From Algoriphagus marincola DSM 16067 (GTDB lineage: Bacteria; Bacteroidota; Bacteroidia; Cytophagales; Cyclobacteriaceae): 64,000 bases of DNA. The translations under genes were made by a program, and so were the position numbers. The first letter of the stretch is position 1. Each line of letters begins with the position of its first letter. The stretch lies in assembly GCF_000429405.1 (NCBI RefSeq), contig NZ_AUBU01000001.1, positions 567,321 to 631,320 of the forward strand. The letters are read 5' to 3'. Below the pieces are notes generated by a model. The model saw only the letters and a program-made list of their open reading frames with translations, was not told the DNA's origin and made no database searches. Shown one piece after another: positions 44,418-54,333 of this stretch.

Positions 44418-45032
44418 ATGATTTTTAACTACTTAAACATGTTATCTGAGAAACACGAATTCGAAAATCATATTCATCAGATTAAGGATTGTAAAATCTG
44501 CGAAAAATACCTGCCGCTAGGAGCCAATCCGGTCTTTTCAATCCATCCAAAAAGTAAAATCCTAATCATAGGTCAAGCACCGGGCACACGAGTGCATGCA
44601 ACAGGCATTCCTTGGAATGACCCCAGTGGCGATAATTTGAGAAATTGGTTGGGAATGGAAAAGGAGGTTTTTTACGATCCGGAAATTGTGGGTATCATGC
44701 CGATGGGATTTTGCTATCCGGGTAGGGGAAAGGGAGGTGATTTACCACCTCGGCCCGAATGCGCTCCTCAGTGGCATGCATCGCTTCTAGACTGGATGCC
44801 TAATATTCAGCTTACACTTCTGATAGGCGCTTATGCTCAAAAGTATTATTTGGGTGCAAGCCGAAAAAAGACACTGACTGAGACCGTCAAAAGCTTTGAA
44901 GCGTACAGCCCAGACCTTTTTCCTTTAGTCCATCCTTCTCCTCGAAATCGTTTATGGATGCGAAACAACCCTTGGTTTGAATCTGAAGTAGTCCCTCAAT
45001 TGCGAAAAAGGGTTTGGCAAATTTTGGGCTAG
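44418..45032 (+). CDS. uracil-DNA glycosylase family protein
   Basis: The 204-residue protein has the UDG fold motifs ILIIGQAPGTRVHATGIPW near residue 48 and LVHPSPRN near 178. An early Cys pair (CKIC) is present, but the full four-Cys iron-sulphur set of family 4 UDGs is not obvious, so it may be a redox-free branch. Such enzymes remove uracil from DNA or act on related lesions. It overlaps the convergent epimerase gene by four bases at the 3' end. The ATG at 44418 is used; one at 44439 is also possible. Confidence 0.87.
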   Translation: MIFNYLNMLSEKHEFENHIHQIKDCKICEKYLPLGANPVFSIHPKSKILIIGQAPGTRVHATGIPWNDPSGDNLRNWLGMEKEVFYDPEIVGIMPMGFCYPGRGKGGDLPPRPECAPQWHASLLDWMPNIQLTLLIGAYAQKYYLGASRKKTLTETVKSFEAYSPDLFPLVHPSPRNRLWMRNNPWFESEVVPQLRKRVWQILG

Positions 45033-45952
45033 GCTTCAAGACATTTTTTAAGCCCATCTTCCATGGGAGTGGCTTTCCAGCCAAAGGCTTTTTCAAATTT
45101 GCTGCTATCGAAGCAATAGTCTTCTTCGAGCTGATAGCTCAGTTCTTTTACTTCTCTCAAAGGCTGAATGAACAGACCTAAAAGCGAAATTGCCCAAGAT
45201 GGAAGGACCTGAAGTTTGAAATCTTTCTTGAGATGGGTATTTAAGATATGGGTAATTTTCTTTACAGAGTTGAAAGCTTGATCAGTAGGTAGATTCCAGG
45301 TCTGATTCCAAGTGTTTGGGCTTAATGCCAATTCTACGGTTGCTTTGCCGGCATCAGGAATGTAGATAAAGGAATGCTTACTTTCAGCATTGAACAGCCA
45401 TTGAGGATTTTTGCCTGATTTCATCCTGCTGATGACCAGCTCATGCAAAAGGCTGTTTTTGGCATTGGGTCCATAAAAATCAGGAGCCCTCGCAACAATT
45501 GCTTCCAGACTTTTTTCTTCAACCTCTCGCCAGAGCATTTTCAAAATATGCAATCTGACCTTGCCTTTGGTGCTTTCGGGGTTCAGGGCGGTTCTTTCAG
45601 TCAGGTTCCCGATTTTTGTCGGATCACAGGCATACATATTGTCAAAAAAAACCAATTTGGCTTGCTGTGCTTTACAGGCTTCCAGCGTGTTTTCCATGAT
45701 GATAGGCCATTCTTTTTCCCAGACCTTTTTGTCGTATTGAATACCTGCTACTAAAAAAACCACATCAACGCCTTCAGCCGCCTGTAGGACATCATCGGCA
45801 TGAAGAAGGTTGCCGCTGATTAATTCGTCATTGGGGTTGACTTTCTTTGGGTTTCTACTAAACAATTTAATCCCTACTCCCTTGTCAGCCAATTCCTTAG
45901 CAATGATTTGTCCGATGTTGCCATTTGCGCCGAGAATTAATGCCTTTTTCAT
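45029..45952 (-). CDS. NAD-dependent epimerase/dehydratase family protein
   Basis: This 307-residue atypical short-chain dehydrogenase has GANGNIGQ (8-15) for NAD(P) binding and a Rossmann core (VDVVFLVAGIQYD). I do not see the standard YxxxK pair; the nearby segment is FFDNMYACDPTKIG. That suggests an NmrA-like or non-classical epimerase rather than a typical nucleotide-sugar enzyme. It follows the creatininase gene by 12 bases and is the last gene of the kinase-creatininase-epimerase set. Confidence 0.85.
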   Translation of the reverse strand: MKKALILGANGNIGQIIAKELADKGVGIKLFSRNPKKVNPNDELISGNLLHADDVLQAAEGVDVVFLVAGIQYDKKVWEKEWPIIMENTLEACKAQQAKLVFFDNMYACDPTKIGNLTERTALNPESTKGKVRLHILKMLWREVEEKSLEAIVARAPDFYGPNAKNSLLHELVISRMKSGKNPQWLFNAESKHSFIYIPDAGKATVELALSPNTWNQTWNLPTDQAFNSVKKITHILNTHLKKDFKLQVLPSWAISLLGLFIQPLREVKELSYQLEEDYCFDSSKFEKAFGWKATPMEDGLKKCLEA

Positions 45953-45964
45953 AATTCAGAATTA

Positions 45965-46774
45965 TTATAACCCAGCCAAGTCCCATTTTGCAATGGTTTC
46001 TTCGATCAGAGCAAGGATTTTTTCATTGACTTTTTGAAAGTATTCCTTTGCTTGTTCTTGGTTAAAATTTGGGTACCCCTGACCTTCTTGATAGAGGCCG
46101 ATTGAGGATGGGAAAGGCACCGCAGACCAGGACTTGTCTTTTGGGTAGGCAGTAGCTTGATTGGAGTTGTAGCGCTCCTGATGAACAAGGGTGGGATCGA
46201 TAGCTTGGATATAAGCTGTTTCATTAAGCCCCGCATGGCCTCCGTCCTCTTTGAATACTTCCAATGTCACATCCGAAGCATAGCTCCACCAGTTGACTAC
46301 TAAAGTTCTGATTTGTAGTTCATTGGCTACTTCACCTGCTACCTTTTGCAAAACGGCAGTTTGCCCTCCTCCATGACCATTCAGAATGATGATGTTTTTA
46401 AAACCATTTCTGGCCAGTCCTTTTAAAATGTCTCGGATAAAAAGCGAATAGGCTTTCTCAGAAATCTCGAAGGCTCCAGGGTAATTGGCCATGCTGCCTG
46501 TCATCCCATAGTTCAATGTAGGGGCAATCAACGCATTGAGCTCATCAGCAATATCCTTAGCCATAGCAAAAGGAGCGGTATTGTCTGCACCATTATTGAT
46601 GACTCCGTGTGGTTCTAGAGTTCCGGTAGGAAGTAATACTGTCTGAATCTTTTCTGGGACAAACTCTGCAAACTCCATCCAATTGATCCGGTCCATTTCT
46701 CTTGTCGTAAGGGTCTGGGCTATAGATGAGAGTACAAAAAAATTAAGGACAAGGGATGGAATAAACTTTCTCAT
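45965..46774 (-). CDS. exported creatininase family protein
   Basis: The 269-residue protein has a signal peptide (LSSIAQ at 15-20) and the creatininase fold. Metal ligands lie in GTLEPHG (Glu54, His56), NGADNTAP (Asp64) and LNGHGGG (His134), with a Glu in GHAGLNETAY. Known members hydrolyse creatinine or act on formamide-type bonds in cofactor biosynthesis. A periplasmic form is less usual. It starts five bases after the histidine kinase stop. Confidence 0.9.
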   Translation of the reverse strand: MRKFIPSLVLNFFVLSSIAQTLTTREMDRINWMEFAEFVPEKIQTVLLPTGTLEPHGVINNGADNTAPFAMAKDIADELNALIAPTLNYGMTGSMANYPGAFEISEKAYSLFIRDILKGLARNGFKNIIILNGHGGGQTAVLQKVAGEVANELQIRTLVVNWWSYASDVTLEVFKEDGGHAGLNETAYIQAIDPTLVHQERYNSNQATAYPKDKSWSAVPFPSSIGLYQEGQGYPNFNQEQAKEYFQKVNEKILALIEETIAKWDLAGL

Positions 46775-46779
46775 AGGGA

Positions 46780-48636
46780 TTAGGTGGATTTGCTTTTGGG
46801 AAGACTGATTAGGATCTCGGTGCCTTCATCAAGTTCGCTTTTTATTTCCAATGAACCTTCGTTTTTCTCAATAAACTCTCTCACAAGCAGTAGTCCAAGG
46901 CCTGTTCCTTTCTCCTTATGCGTTCCTGGAGAAGATTGCACTCTGACCATCTTGTTGTTGATTTCATCCAACTTTTCGGGAGATATCCCTACGCCTTGAT
47001 CTTTGACGGAGAGAAGGACATTGTTTTTTTCCTCTGAAAGCTGAATTGAAATTTGTCCCTCAGGTTTTGAAAACTTAATGGCATTCTGCAAGCAATTTTG
47101 AAGGATAATTTTGAGTTGCTGAGGATCTGCTATAGCAAAAACTGGAGAAGTTGGCGGATCAAATTTAAAGCTGAGGCTCTTTGCCATCGCTTGATAAGAG
47201 AGGTGATTTAATTGCTTTTGAATGGTTTCTTCTAAGTTTACTTCGATTGGCTTGGTGATAATACCGTCAAGTTGAGCATGTGACCAATCTAGCAATTCCT
47301 CTAGAAGTTGATGAGTCTGATTGACTTGATTTGTAAGTAGGTCTTGTACACTCTTTCGTTCTTCTTCCCCTTTGAAAAATCCTGCCTTACTCAATTCTAA
47401 GAGTTGCTTGATGGAAGTAACAGGTCCTTTTAAATCATGCGAAAGGATAGAAAAGAGCTTGTTTTTTTCTTCGTTTATAGAGGTGAGCTTTTCGTTTTTG
47501 GCCTCGATCTCTTCTTGTTTGACTTTGAGCTGATCAGCAAACTTATTTTTCTTCACCAAAAGTCTCGAGTACAAGATTAACCCGGAAATCGTCACTGCCA
47601 ATGCGATCAACAAAAGAATCAAGTATTTTCTATTGAGACGTAATTCGTTTTGGGCACTTTCCTGCTCTTGCTTAAGTACCTCATTTTCTGCATCGCTCAG
47701 CTGTAATTGCAGAAAACTGATCTCCGAATTTTTGTTTTGATTGTAAAGGCTATCAGAATAAGACTTGTTGATTCTGCTGAACACCAATGCTTGCTGGTAG
47801 GATCCTGCCTTCTCGTAAGCTGTCGAAAGAATTGCCGAAGCCCGCTCCTTATCCCAAAGCGCATCGACCCGCTCAGCATAGTTGAGGGCTAGTTTTCCGT
47901 ATTCGATTGCACTTGTGTAATTCTTTCTTTCGCATTCGATTTCGGCCAGACCCGCATAGGTAAAAGTCAATTCCCAGTTTGAGGTTTTGGGATATTCATT
48001 CAAAACTTGCTGATAGGTCTGTTCAGACTTTGAAAAGTCCCCCATTTCAAAATAGACCTTAGCCTGTCTATTGATTATCATGGGCACAAGCGGCTCATCG
48101 GGATAATTACTCAAAAAATTCAGGCCTGTTTTGAGTGATATCATGGCCTCCTCGTAATTCCCCAACTCAGATTCAGAAATTCCTTTGTTAAAATAATTCT
48201 TTCCTAGCCCAACACTGTCTTGAAGTTCTTGATTGATTTTAATGCATTCATCCAAGACCTTGATTGAATTTTCATACTCGTGCTGACTTAGATAAATGAG
48301 CGCTCTTCCATTGAGAGCATAGACGTAATCTTTTTTACTGTTTTGGTCTTTTAGTATTGCAATTGCATTAGAAAAATGCCTTAAAGAACTTGGATAATCA
48401 CCATTAACATAATAAAGGGTGCCGGATTGGTTTTCAAGCTTTCCTAGAAGTATGGGGTCCTTTGGGAAATACTCATTTCTAATCTTCTCTGCCTGATTTA
48501 GAAAGTACCATGCACTGTCTAGTCTGATGTATCGGGATGTAATAGACCGATCTAACAAGCTATCAAAAGTGTCCCGTTTAGCGAACAGTGCTAAGGGAGT
48601 TGCCAAGACGAAAATCCAAACTAGGACAAATCTCAC
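46780..48636 (-). CDS. TPR-containing sensor histidine kinase
   Basis: There is no ATG before the signal-like N-terminus; I choose the GTG at 48636 (618 residues), with a TTG two codons earlier as the alternative. The N-terminal 280 residues hold TPR repeats, for example GNYEEAMISLKTGLNFL and GSYQQALVFSRINKS. A coiled coil, a membrane helix near 337-357 and the kinase follow: His400 in SHDLKGPVTS, N-box NCLQNAIKFSKP, DQGVGIS and GTGLGL. The kinase faces the cytoplasm and the TPR part the periplasm. No response regulator lies beside it, so it is an orphan. The creatininase and epimerase genes follow it. Confidence 0.88.
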   Translation of the reverse strand: MRFVLVWIFVLATPLALFAKRDTFDSLLDRSITSRYIRLDSAWYFLNQAEKIRNEYFPKDPILLGKLENQSGTLYYVNGDYPSSLRHFSNAIAILKDQNSKKDYVYALNGRALIYLSQHEYENSIKVLDECIKINQELQDSVGLGKNYFNKGISESELGNYEEAMISLKTGLNFLSNYPDEPLVPMIINRQAKVYFEMGDFSKSEQTYQQVLNEYPKTSNWELTFTYAGLAEIECERKNYTSAIEYGKLALNYAERVDALWDKERASAILSTAYEKAGSYQQALVFSRINKSYSDSLYNQNKNSEISFLQLQLSDAENEVLKQEQESAQNELRLNRKYLILLLIALAVTISGLILYSRLLVKKNKFADQLKVKQEEIEAKNEKLTSINEEKNKLFSILSHDLKGPVTSIKQLLELSKAGFFKGEEERKSVQDLLTNQVNQTHQLLEELLDWSHAQLDGIITKPIEVNLEETIQKQLNHLSYQAMAKSLSFKFDPPTSPVFAIADPQQLKIILQNCLQNAIKFSKPEGQISIQLSEEKNNVLLSVKDQGVGISPEKLDEINNKMVRVQSSPGTHKEKGTGLGLLLVREFIEKNEGSLEIKSELDEGTEILISLPKSKST

Positions 48637-48749
48637 TACCAAGGTTTGAAAGGGTATTTGAAATAAGAATTGCTAAATTATAGAATATTCCTGCTTGACG
48701 AAAGCTTAATTAGACCTTATTGATTTTCATTGTAAATATTTCGAGAATT

Positions 48750-50912
48750 TTACCAATTTGGCTTGATGCCAGGAGCAAAAGGGAACCTTAAGCTCTTGTA
48801 ATATTCGAGATCACCTTGCGGTTTTTCAATCTCGTCGGGAAATGGTTTTCCAGAAAAAGTCTGGAAGTACAAAAGGCAGGCATTTCGCCACCATCGAGCC
48901 TCTTCTATTTGAACAGAAAGCAATTGATTGACGTGATGAAATCGCTCTTCATCCAATTGACCCTCAAGTTTTTGCCAATTTTCCTTCATTTCAAGAGCGG
49001 TTTTTACACCCGAGTCGTAGTGAAGGGCCAGTTCTTCCCAGAGTGTTTTTCCCGATTTCATTTGAAAGTCCCAAGGGATGTGATGAAACCAAAGCAGGTA
49101 TTTCTCTGGAATTTGATTTGGATCAGACCATTCCTTGACTATTTCAGGGGCATATTGGCCAAGGGCATTGCTTCCGGAAAAAGTCCGATCAAAACCGATT
49201 CCTTGGTTATCAGCTTTATGGTAATAAAGAGAAGTCCAATCCGCTCTTCCTCCTTCTACCCAAGGCCCAGGACCATAATGGTGGCTTCTACCCATTAGGT
49301 GATGCAATCCTAGTGGAGTCATATAATTGACTGCTGCTTCATGTGATTTCATCATGATATTTTGGATAGAAGAGAGCAATGTCTTTTCCTGGCCAAAGGT
49401 TAGTTTGATCCATTCTGAAGCTATGCTTTCCGCATCTTGATAGGGGTTCCAGGCCATTTTGCCAAAGGCATACCAATTAGCCTGACCGAATAAGTGTCCG
49501 GTCCAGTTTCTGTCTGTCCCGATATTAGAGACTCCCGCCATTAATGTCAGTTCTTGGCCGGAGTCCGAACCGTCAATGATGCTTGCAACAGTGGAAGATG
49601 GACTAGGTCGATAGGTTTTAGTATTCAAAATCTCCTCCCACATAGGACCCAAATACACTAATTGAGTAGCCTGCCCTAGGTATTCTTGAGTGATTTGAAA
49701 TTCCATACCCAGATTGGTCTCATCCACTGCTCCGAATAGCGGATGAAAAGGCTCTCTGGGTTGAAAATCGATGGCTCCGTTTTTGACCTGGATAATTACA
49801 TTTTCCAAAAACTTTCCATCCAAAGGTTCAAATTCGAGATTTGCCTGCTTGTGTCGGTCTTCGTCGATTTCATGCGAATACACGAATGCTCTCCAAATCA
49901 CATTCCCGCCGAATGGAGCCAAAGCTTCCGCTAGCATATTTGCACCCTCTGCATGATTTCTACCATACTCGTGAGGACCGGGTTGACCCTCTGAATTAGC
50001 CTTGACCAGAAATCCACCAAAATCAGGGATATGCTGGTAAATCATCTGGACTCTTTCCTTCCAGAATCCCCGGACATCCGAATCTAGCGGATCGGCTGTA
50101 TCCAGATTTCCCATTTCGATAGGAGCTGAAAAACGGGCAGTGAGATAAACCTTTATGCCATAGGGTCGGAAAAGGTCTGCAAGAACCTTCACTTTTTCGA
50201 TAAAATCTTCCCGTAGAATCCAAGCATTTGCATTGACATTGGTCAGGGAAACCGCATTGATTCCAAGACTTGCATTGGCTCTAGCATAGTCAATATACCT
50301 CGGGTCGATATAGCCCGGAAGCTTATGCCAATCCCAAATCGAAAACCCTGCATAGCCTCGTTCCACCGTGCGATCCAAATTGTCCCAATGATTCAGCATC
50401 CGCAATTGAACCTTGGGTTGATCCGAATTTTCCGCATTTGAATCGAACTCGCCGATTTGGATACTTTTCAAAAAGTCAAAACTTCCATACAAAACCCCAA
50501 ATGGCGAGTTGCCGGTGATGATGTAGGTCTTCTTTCCGTTGATTTCCAGGGGTCCACGCCAGTATCCCTCCTCGCCTAGATTTTTGATTTCAGCCTGCTG
50601 AGAAAGCCCGAGATACTGAGATAGTTCAGATCGAGTACCTACAAGGAGTTTGAAATCCCCGTCCCTTGTTGAAAGGAAATTGGCTTTTTGGTCTAAAAAT
50701 CCCTCAGCACTTCGAGTAAACTCCTCTTTAATAATATCATAAGTGGGATTTTTAGTAAAAAAATATATTCCCGAAAAAAGCTGATTGACTTCCTCTCGGA
50801 GCTTACTTTCTTCGATTTTTTCGTAAGAAAGCCAAAGCTGGTAACCGTCTTTTGCTTGTAGGTTTGGCAGCAGAAAAAAGGTAATTAGAAATGCGAATAA
50901 TAGGTTTTTCAT
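48750..50912 (-). CDS. exported GH67 alpha-glucuronidase
   Basis: The 720-residue enzyme has a signal peptide (LPNLQAK near 21). It removes 4-O-methylglucuronic acid from the non-reducing ends of xylo-oligosaccharides. The acid is Glu308 in ANSEGQPGP, and the bases are Asp382 (GAIDFQPREP) and Glu410. LYGSFDFLKSIQ, RMLNHWDNLD and GYAGFSIWDW are family signatures. Length is normal. There is no SusC/SusD pair or xylanase in view, so it may act alone in the periplasm. It ends 107 bases before the histidine kinase. Confidence 0.93.
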   Translation of the reverse strand: MKNLLFAFLITFFLLPNLQAKDGYQLWLSYEKIEESKLREEVNQLFSGIYFFTKNPTYDIIKEEFTRSAEGFLDQKANFLSTRDGDFKLLVGTRSELSQYLGLSQQAEIKNLGEEGYWRGPLEINGKKTYIITGNSPFGVLYGSFDFLKSIQIGEFDSNAENSDQPKVQLRMLNHWDNLDRTVERGYAGFSIWDWHKLPGYIDPRYIDYARANASLGINAVSLTNVNANAWILREDFIEKVKVLADLFRPYGIKVYLTARFSAPIEMGNLDTADPLDSDVRGFWKERVQMIYQHIPDFGGFLVKANSEGQPGPHEYGRNHAEGANMLAEALAPFGGNVIWRAFVYSHEIDEDRHKQANLEFEPLDGKFLENVIIQVKNGAIDFQPREPFHPLFGAVDETNLGMEFQITQEYLGQATQLVYLGPMWEEILNTKTYRPSPSSTVASIIDGSDSGQELTLMAGVSNIGTDRNWTGHLFGQANWYAFGKMAWNPYQDAESIASEWIKLTFGQEKTLLSSIQNIMMKSHEAAVNYMTPLGLHHLMGRSHHYGPGPWVEGGRADWTSLYYHKADNQGIGFDRTFSGSNALGQYAPEIVKEWSDPNQIPEKYLLWFHHIPWDFQMKSGKTLWEELALHYDSGVKTALEMKENWQKLEGQLDEERFHHVNQLLSVQIEEARWWRNACLLYFQTFSGKPFPDEIEKPQGDLEYYKSLRFPFAPGIKPNW

Positions 50913-51084
50913 GTGTTTAATTGTCTCTTCCTAAAATTGTAAAAAAATTAGTGGCTTTGCCAATCAAATAGGAGGATTGGTCAAAACCTGAAAAACTTCA
51001 TCCTTGACAATTCACGTCAAAGAATGCCGATCACTGCCTAAATAGTGAAGAGCTTTTTTATCTTCGCTTTCTGACTTTTGAGAT

Positions 51085-54000
51085 ATGGCTGAGCAATCCA
51101 AACCTTTTATCATCTACAAATCCTCGGCGGGATCGGGCAAAACCTATACGCTGACCTTGGAATACCTCAAACTTTCCCTCCAAAATCCACCAACTGCTTT
51201 TAAGCAGATTTTGGCTGTAACCTTTACCAATAAGGCCACGCAGGAGATGAAGGAGCGAATTTTAAAGGTTTTGGGTCAGTTAAGTCGAAAGGAAATTTCT
51301 GGCTCAGAATTAGAAAAGGTCCTGATGGAGTCTTTAGGTTTGAGTCCCGAGGAACTTCAATCCAGAGCCAAGCAAACACTCCTTCATATCCTTCACGGAT
51401 ATGGCTATTTTGCTGTCAGCACCATTGATTCATTTTTCCAGCGGGTGATTCGGTCTTTTGCAAGGGAAATGGACCTTCAAGCCAAATTTGATCTCGAAAT
51501 GGATACAGATGCCGTTTTGGAGCGATTGGTGGACCGAATCGTAGAGAAGGTTAGTCAGGATAAAAACTTGAGAACTTGGCTGGTAGACTATGCCAAGGAG
51601 CAGATTGAAAATGAGAAGTCATGGGATATCCGATCAGGGATCAAAAGTTTGGGTTCTGAAATTTTCAAGGAGGGTTTCAAGACCTACAGATTGCTTTTTC
51701 AACAGAGTGTAGCCCAAGAAGGCTTTCTGGGAGAATTCCGTCAATATATTCGGTCTGAGAGGGCCAAATTGAAAGCCGAAGCTGAGTCTATGAAGCAGAA
51801 AGCCGAGGAGATCCGGGTTGCTCATGGCTTGGAATGGACGGATTTTAAAGGAGGTAGTAAAAGTTTTGCACTGCGCTTTTCCAGACTGGGCGATCTGAAC
51901 AATCCGATACCTGATTTGACTGGACCAATGCTAAGGGACTTGCCAGATCCTCAAAACTGGTATAAAAAAGGAGATAAAAATGCTGCCGCCATTGAGTCAG
52001 CAATTCAAGCAGGCTTGGATAATATTCTTTTTTCTTGGCCAGAAAAATTAAAGCAATGGAACACATTCGAAGCCTTACACCGAAATCTCAATGCCTTTGG
52101 CGTTTTTAGAGACCTGATTTTGGAATTGCGTGAGCTGAAGGATGAGGAAAGCATCCTTCTGATTTCGGATGTGAATGACTTTTTGCAGGAGATTACCAAA
52201 GACAATGATGCGCCATTCATTTATGAAAAAATAGGCAATCAATACCGTAACTTCCTGATTGATGAGTTTCAGGATACCTCTGATTTTCAGTGGTCAAGCT
52301 TTAAGCCTTTACTTGAAAACTCACTTGCCTCAGGTAATACCAATTTGCTGGTGGGGGATGTCAAGCAATCTATCTATCGCTGGAGAGGAGGGAAGCTGGA
52401 GTTGCTGCTGTCTGAAGTTCAAAAGCAAATTCCCGGCTCTTACATTCAAGAGAAAAACCTTGATACCAATTACCGAAGCTTACCTGGCATTATTCAGTTT
52501 AACAATGCCTTGTTTCAAGCGCTCCCATCTCTAATGGAAGCTGGTATTGAAAAAGAATTTAGTATTGATTCGGAAGCCTTGCTCAGTAGTGCCTTCAATG
52601 AAGCCAAGCAAGAAATTCCTGAAAAGAAACTCGAATTGGATTTTCAAGGTAAAATACGAATTGAGTTTACCCAAAAGCCGGCGCGGTCAGGGTATCAAGT
52701 TGAAGAAGATGAGGAGGAAGAAGAAGATGGAGTTTTGGAAAAGTTGCCACAACTCGTCAAAGACCTGCAGGACAAAGGCTATCAGTTAAAAGATATCGCC
52801 TTCTTGGTTCGGAAAAATGCACAAGGGGTAGAAATCGCTGATTACCTAATGGCTTATGACCGAGACAATCCTGATTCTTCCTATCGCTTTGATGTGCTTT
52901 CTGAGGAATCCCTCTTTTTGGATAAGTCTTCCGCAGTCAAATGTTTACTCGCTTTATGGCAATATCTCAGCAATCCGCCTGACCGCGTTGCACTCAAAAC
53001 TGCCTGGTACTATTATGCTTTGCTACATGAGATTCCTTTTTCTCATGAACTCTTCCATAAGTTCAAACAAGTACCTGAGCTAAAATCCAAGGATGAAGAA
53101 TTGAAGGCGCGAACCAATGAATTTCTTCAGTTGCCTTTGTTGGAATTGATTGAGGAAAGCATTGCCTTCCTAGGCTTGATGGAGCTTCGGGCTGATTTGG
53201 CCTATATCTCTGGTTTCAAAGAGGCTGTTTTTGATTTTGTAAAAAACAATCGCGCTGATTTAGTCGGATTTCTGGATTGGTGGGAACTGAACAAAAGGAA
53301 ACGTACCGTCAAAATCCCAGAAGATCATGATGCCATGCGGATTTTGACTATTCATAAATCCAAAGGACTGCAATTCAAGGTGGTGATTTTGCCTTTCTTG
53401 GATTGGAAGATTGTCTCCTCGGGGCTTCAAGCTCCCGTGATTTGGTCTCCATTTGAAGCCGAGAATGGGCTAAAAACCATTGTTCCTTTGACTCATGGAA
53501 GCACTTTGAAGGATTCCTATTTTTCCAAAGCCTACGAAGATGAAGTCAAGCTGGCTTATCTGGATTCTTTGAATATGCTCTATGTGGGCTTCACAAGGGC
53601 AGAGGAGGTGGTTTGGGGGTATTCGAATTTCACAAATAGTAAATCCAGTGGGGTTTCCCAAAAATCCACCGGAAATGTTTTATTCAAGCTGTTTTCTTCC
53701 AATTTTCAGATTTCAGAATTTGGTTCAAATCAGCGTTGGGATGAGGAAAAATTGGTTTTTGAAGCAGGGGAATGGGCTGCTCTCAAGAAAGGCGAAACCC
53801 AGCCTGGTTTTGTTCAGAAGCAATTGCGATGGGAAACTCAGGACTGGCGATCCAAGCTTAAAACGAAAACCATCGCTTGGGACTTTTCGGAAAATGGCCT
53901 GCAAGCTCGAGTGCAGCGAAAATTAGGGGTCATTGTCCATGAACTCTTGGCTGCTTCCCAAACCCAAGAAGAGGCCATTAGACTCCTTCAACAATATACT

Positions 54001-54333
54001 TTTGAGGGAAGAATCGATCAAGAAACAGCCAATGATGTCACGGATCAATTGAAAAAACTATTTGAAATACCCGAGTTCCAAAGCTGGTTTGGAGGGGATT
54101 ATCTGACTTTGGCAGAGCAGGGAATTCTTTTACCTGGAGGAAATCAAAAGCGACCGGACCGGGTCTTGATCGGCGATCAGGAAGTCATTGTAGTAGATTT
54201 TAAAACAGGTGAAAAGTATTCCTCTCATCCAAAGCAAGTCAAAGAATACATGGATTTGGTTCATCAGCTGAGTCAGAAACCTGTCAAAGGATTTTTATGC
54301 TATTTAGAACCCACAGAAATTATTGAAGTATGA
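51085..54333 (+). CDS. AddA/RecB-type helicase-nuclease subunit
   Basis: The 1082-residue UvrD-like helicase begins SSAGSGKTYTL (13-23, Walker A). It has DEFQDTS near 390-397, TNYRSLPGI and the IHKSKGLQF motif. The C-terminal PD-(D/E)XK nuclease carries VVDFKTGEK near 1036-1044. It processes double-strand breaks with the AddB partner encoded immediately downstream (4-base ATGA overlap). The pair is the Bacteroidota form of AddAB, not a novel defence system. It is divergent from the GH67 gene over 172 bases. Confidence 0.93.
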   Translation: MAEQSKPFIIYKSSAGSGKTYTLTLEYLKLSLQNPPTAFKQILAVTFTNKATQEMKERILKVLGQLSRKEISGSELEKVLMESLGLSPEELQSRAKQTLLHILHGYGYFAVSTIDSFFQRVIRSFAREMDLQAKFDLEMDTDAVLERLVDRIVEKVSQDKNLRTWLVDYAKEQIENEKSWDIRSGIKSLGSEIFKEGFKTYRLLFQQSVAQEGFLGEFRQYIRSERAKLKAEAESMKQKAEEIRVAHGLEWTDFKGGSKSFALRFSRLGDLNNPIPDLTGPMLRDLPDPQNWYKKGDKNAAAIESAIQAGLDNILFSWPEKLKQWNTFEALHRNLNAFGVFRDLILELRELKDEESILLISDVNDFLQEITKDNDAPFIYEKIGNQYRNFLIDEFQDTSDFQWSSFKPLLENSLASGNTNLLVGDVKQSIYRWRGGKLELLLSEVQKQIPGSYIQEKNLDTNYRSLPGIIQFNNALFQALPSLMEAGIEKEFSIDSEALLSSAFNEAKQEIPEKKLELDFQGKIRIEFTQKPARSGYQVEEDEEEEEDGVLEKLPQLVKDLQDKGYQLKDIAFLVRKNAQGVEIADYLMAYDRDNPDSSYRFDVLSEESLFLDKSSAVKCLLALWQYLSNPPDRVALKTAWYYYALLHEIPFSHELFHKFKQVPELKSKDEELKARTNEFLQLPLLELIEESIAFLGLMELRADLAYISGFKEAVFDFVKNNRADLVGFLDWWELNKRKRTVKIPEDHDAMRILTIHKSKGLQFKVVILPFLDWKIVSSGLQAPVIWSPFEAENGLKTIVPLTHGSTLKDSYFSKAYEDEVKLAYLDSLNMLYVGFTRAEEVVWGYSNFTNSKSSGVSQKSTGNVLFKLFSSNFQISEFGSNQRWDEEKLVFEAGEWAALKKGETQPGFVQKQLRWETQDWRSKLKTKTIAWDFSENGLQARVQRKLGVIVHELLAASQTQEEAIRLLQQYTFEGRIDQETANDVTDQLKKLFEIPEFQSWFGGDYLTLAEQGILLPGGNQKRPDRVLIGDQEVIVVDFKTGEKYSSHPKQVKEYMDLVHQLSQKPVKGFLCYLEPTEIIEV

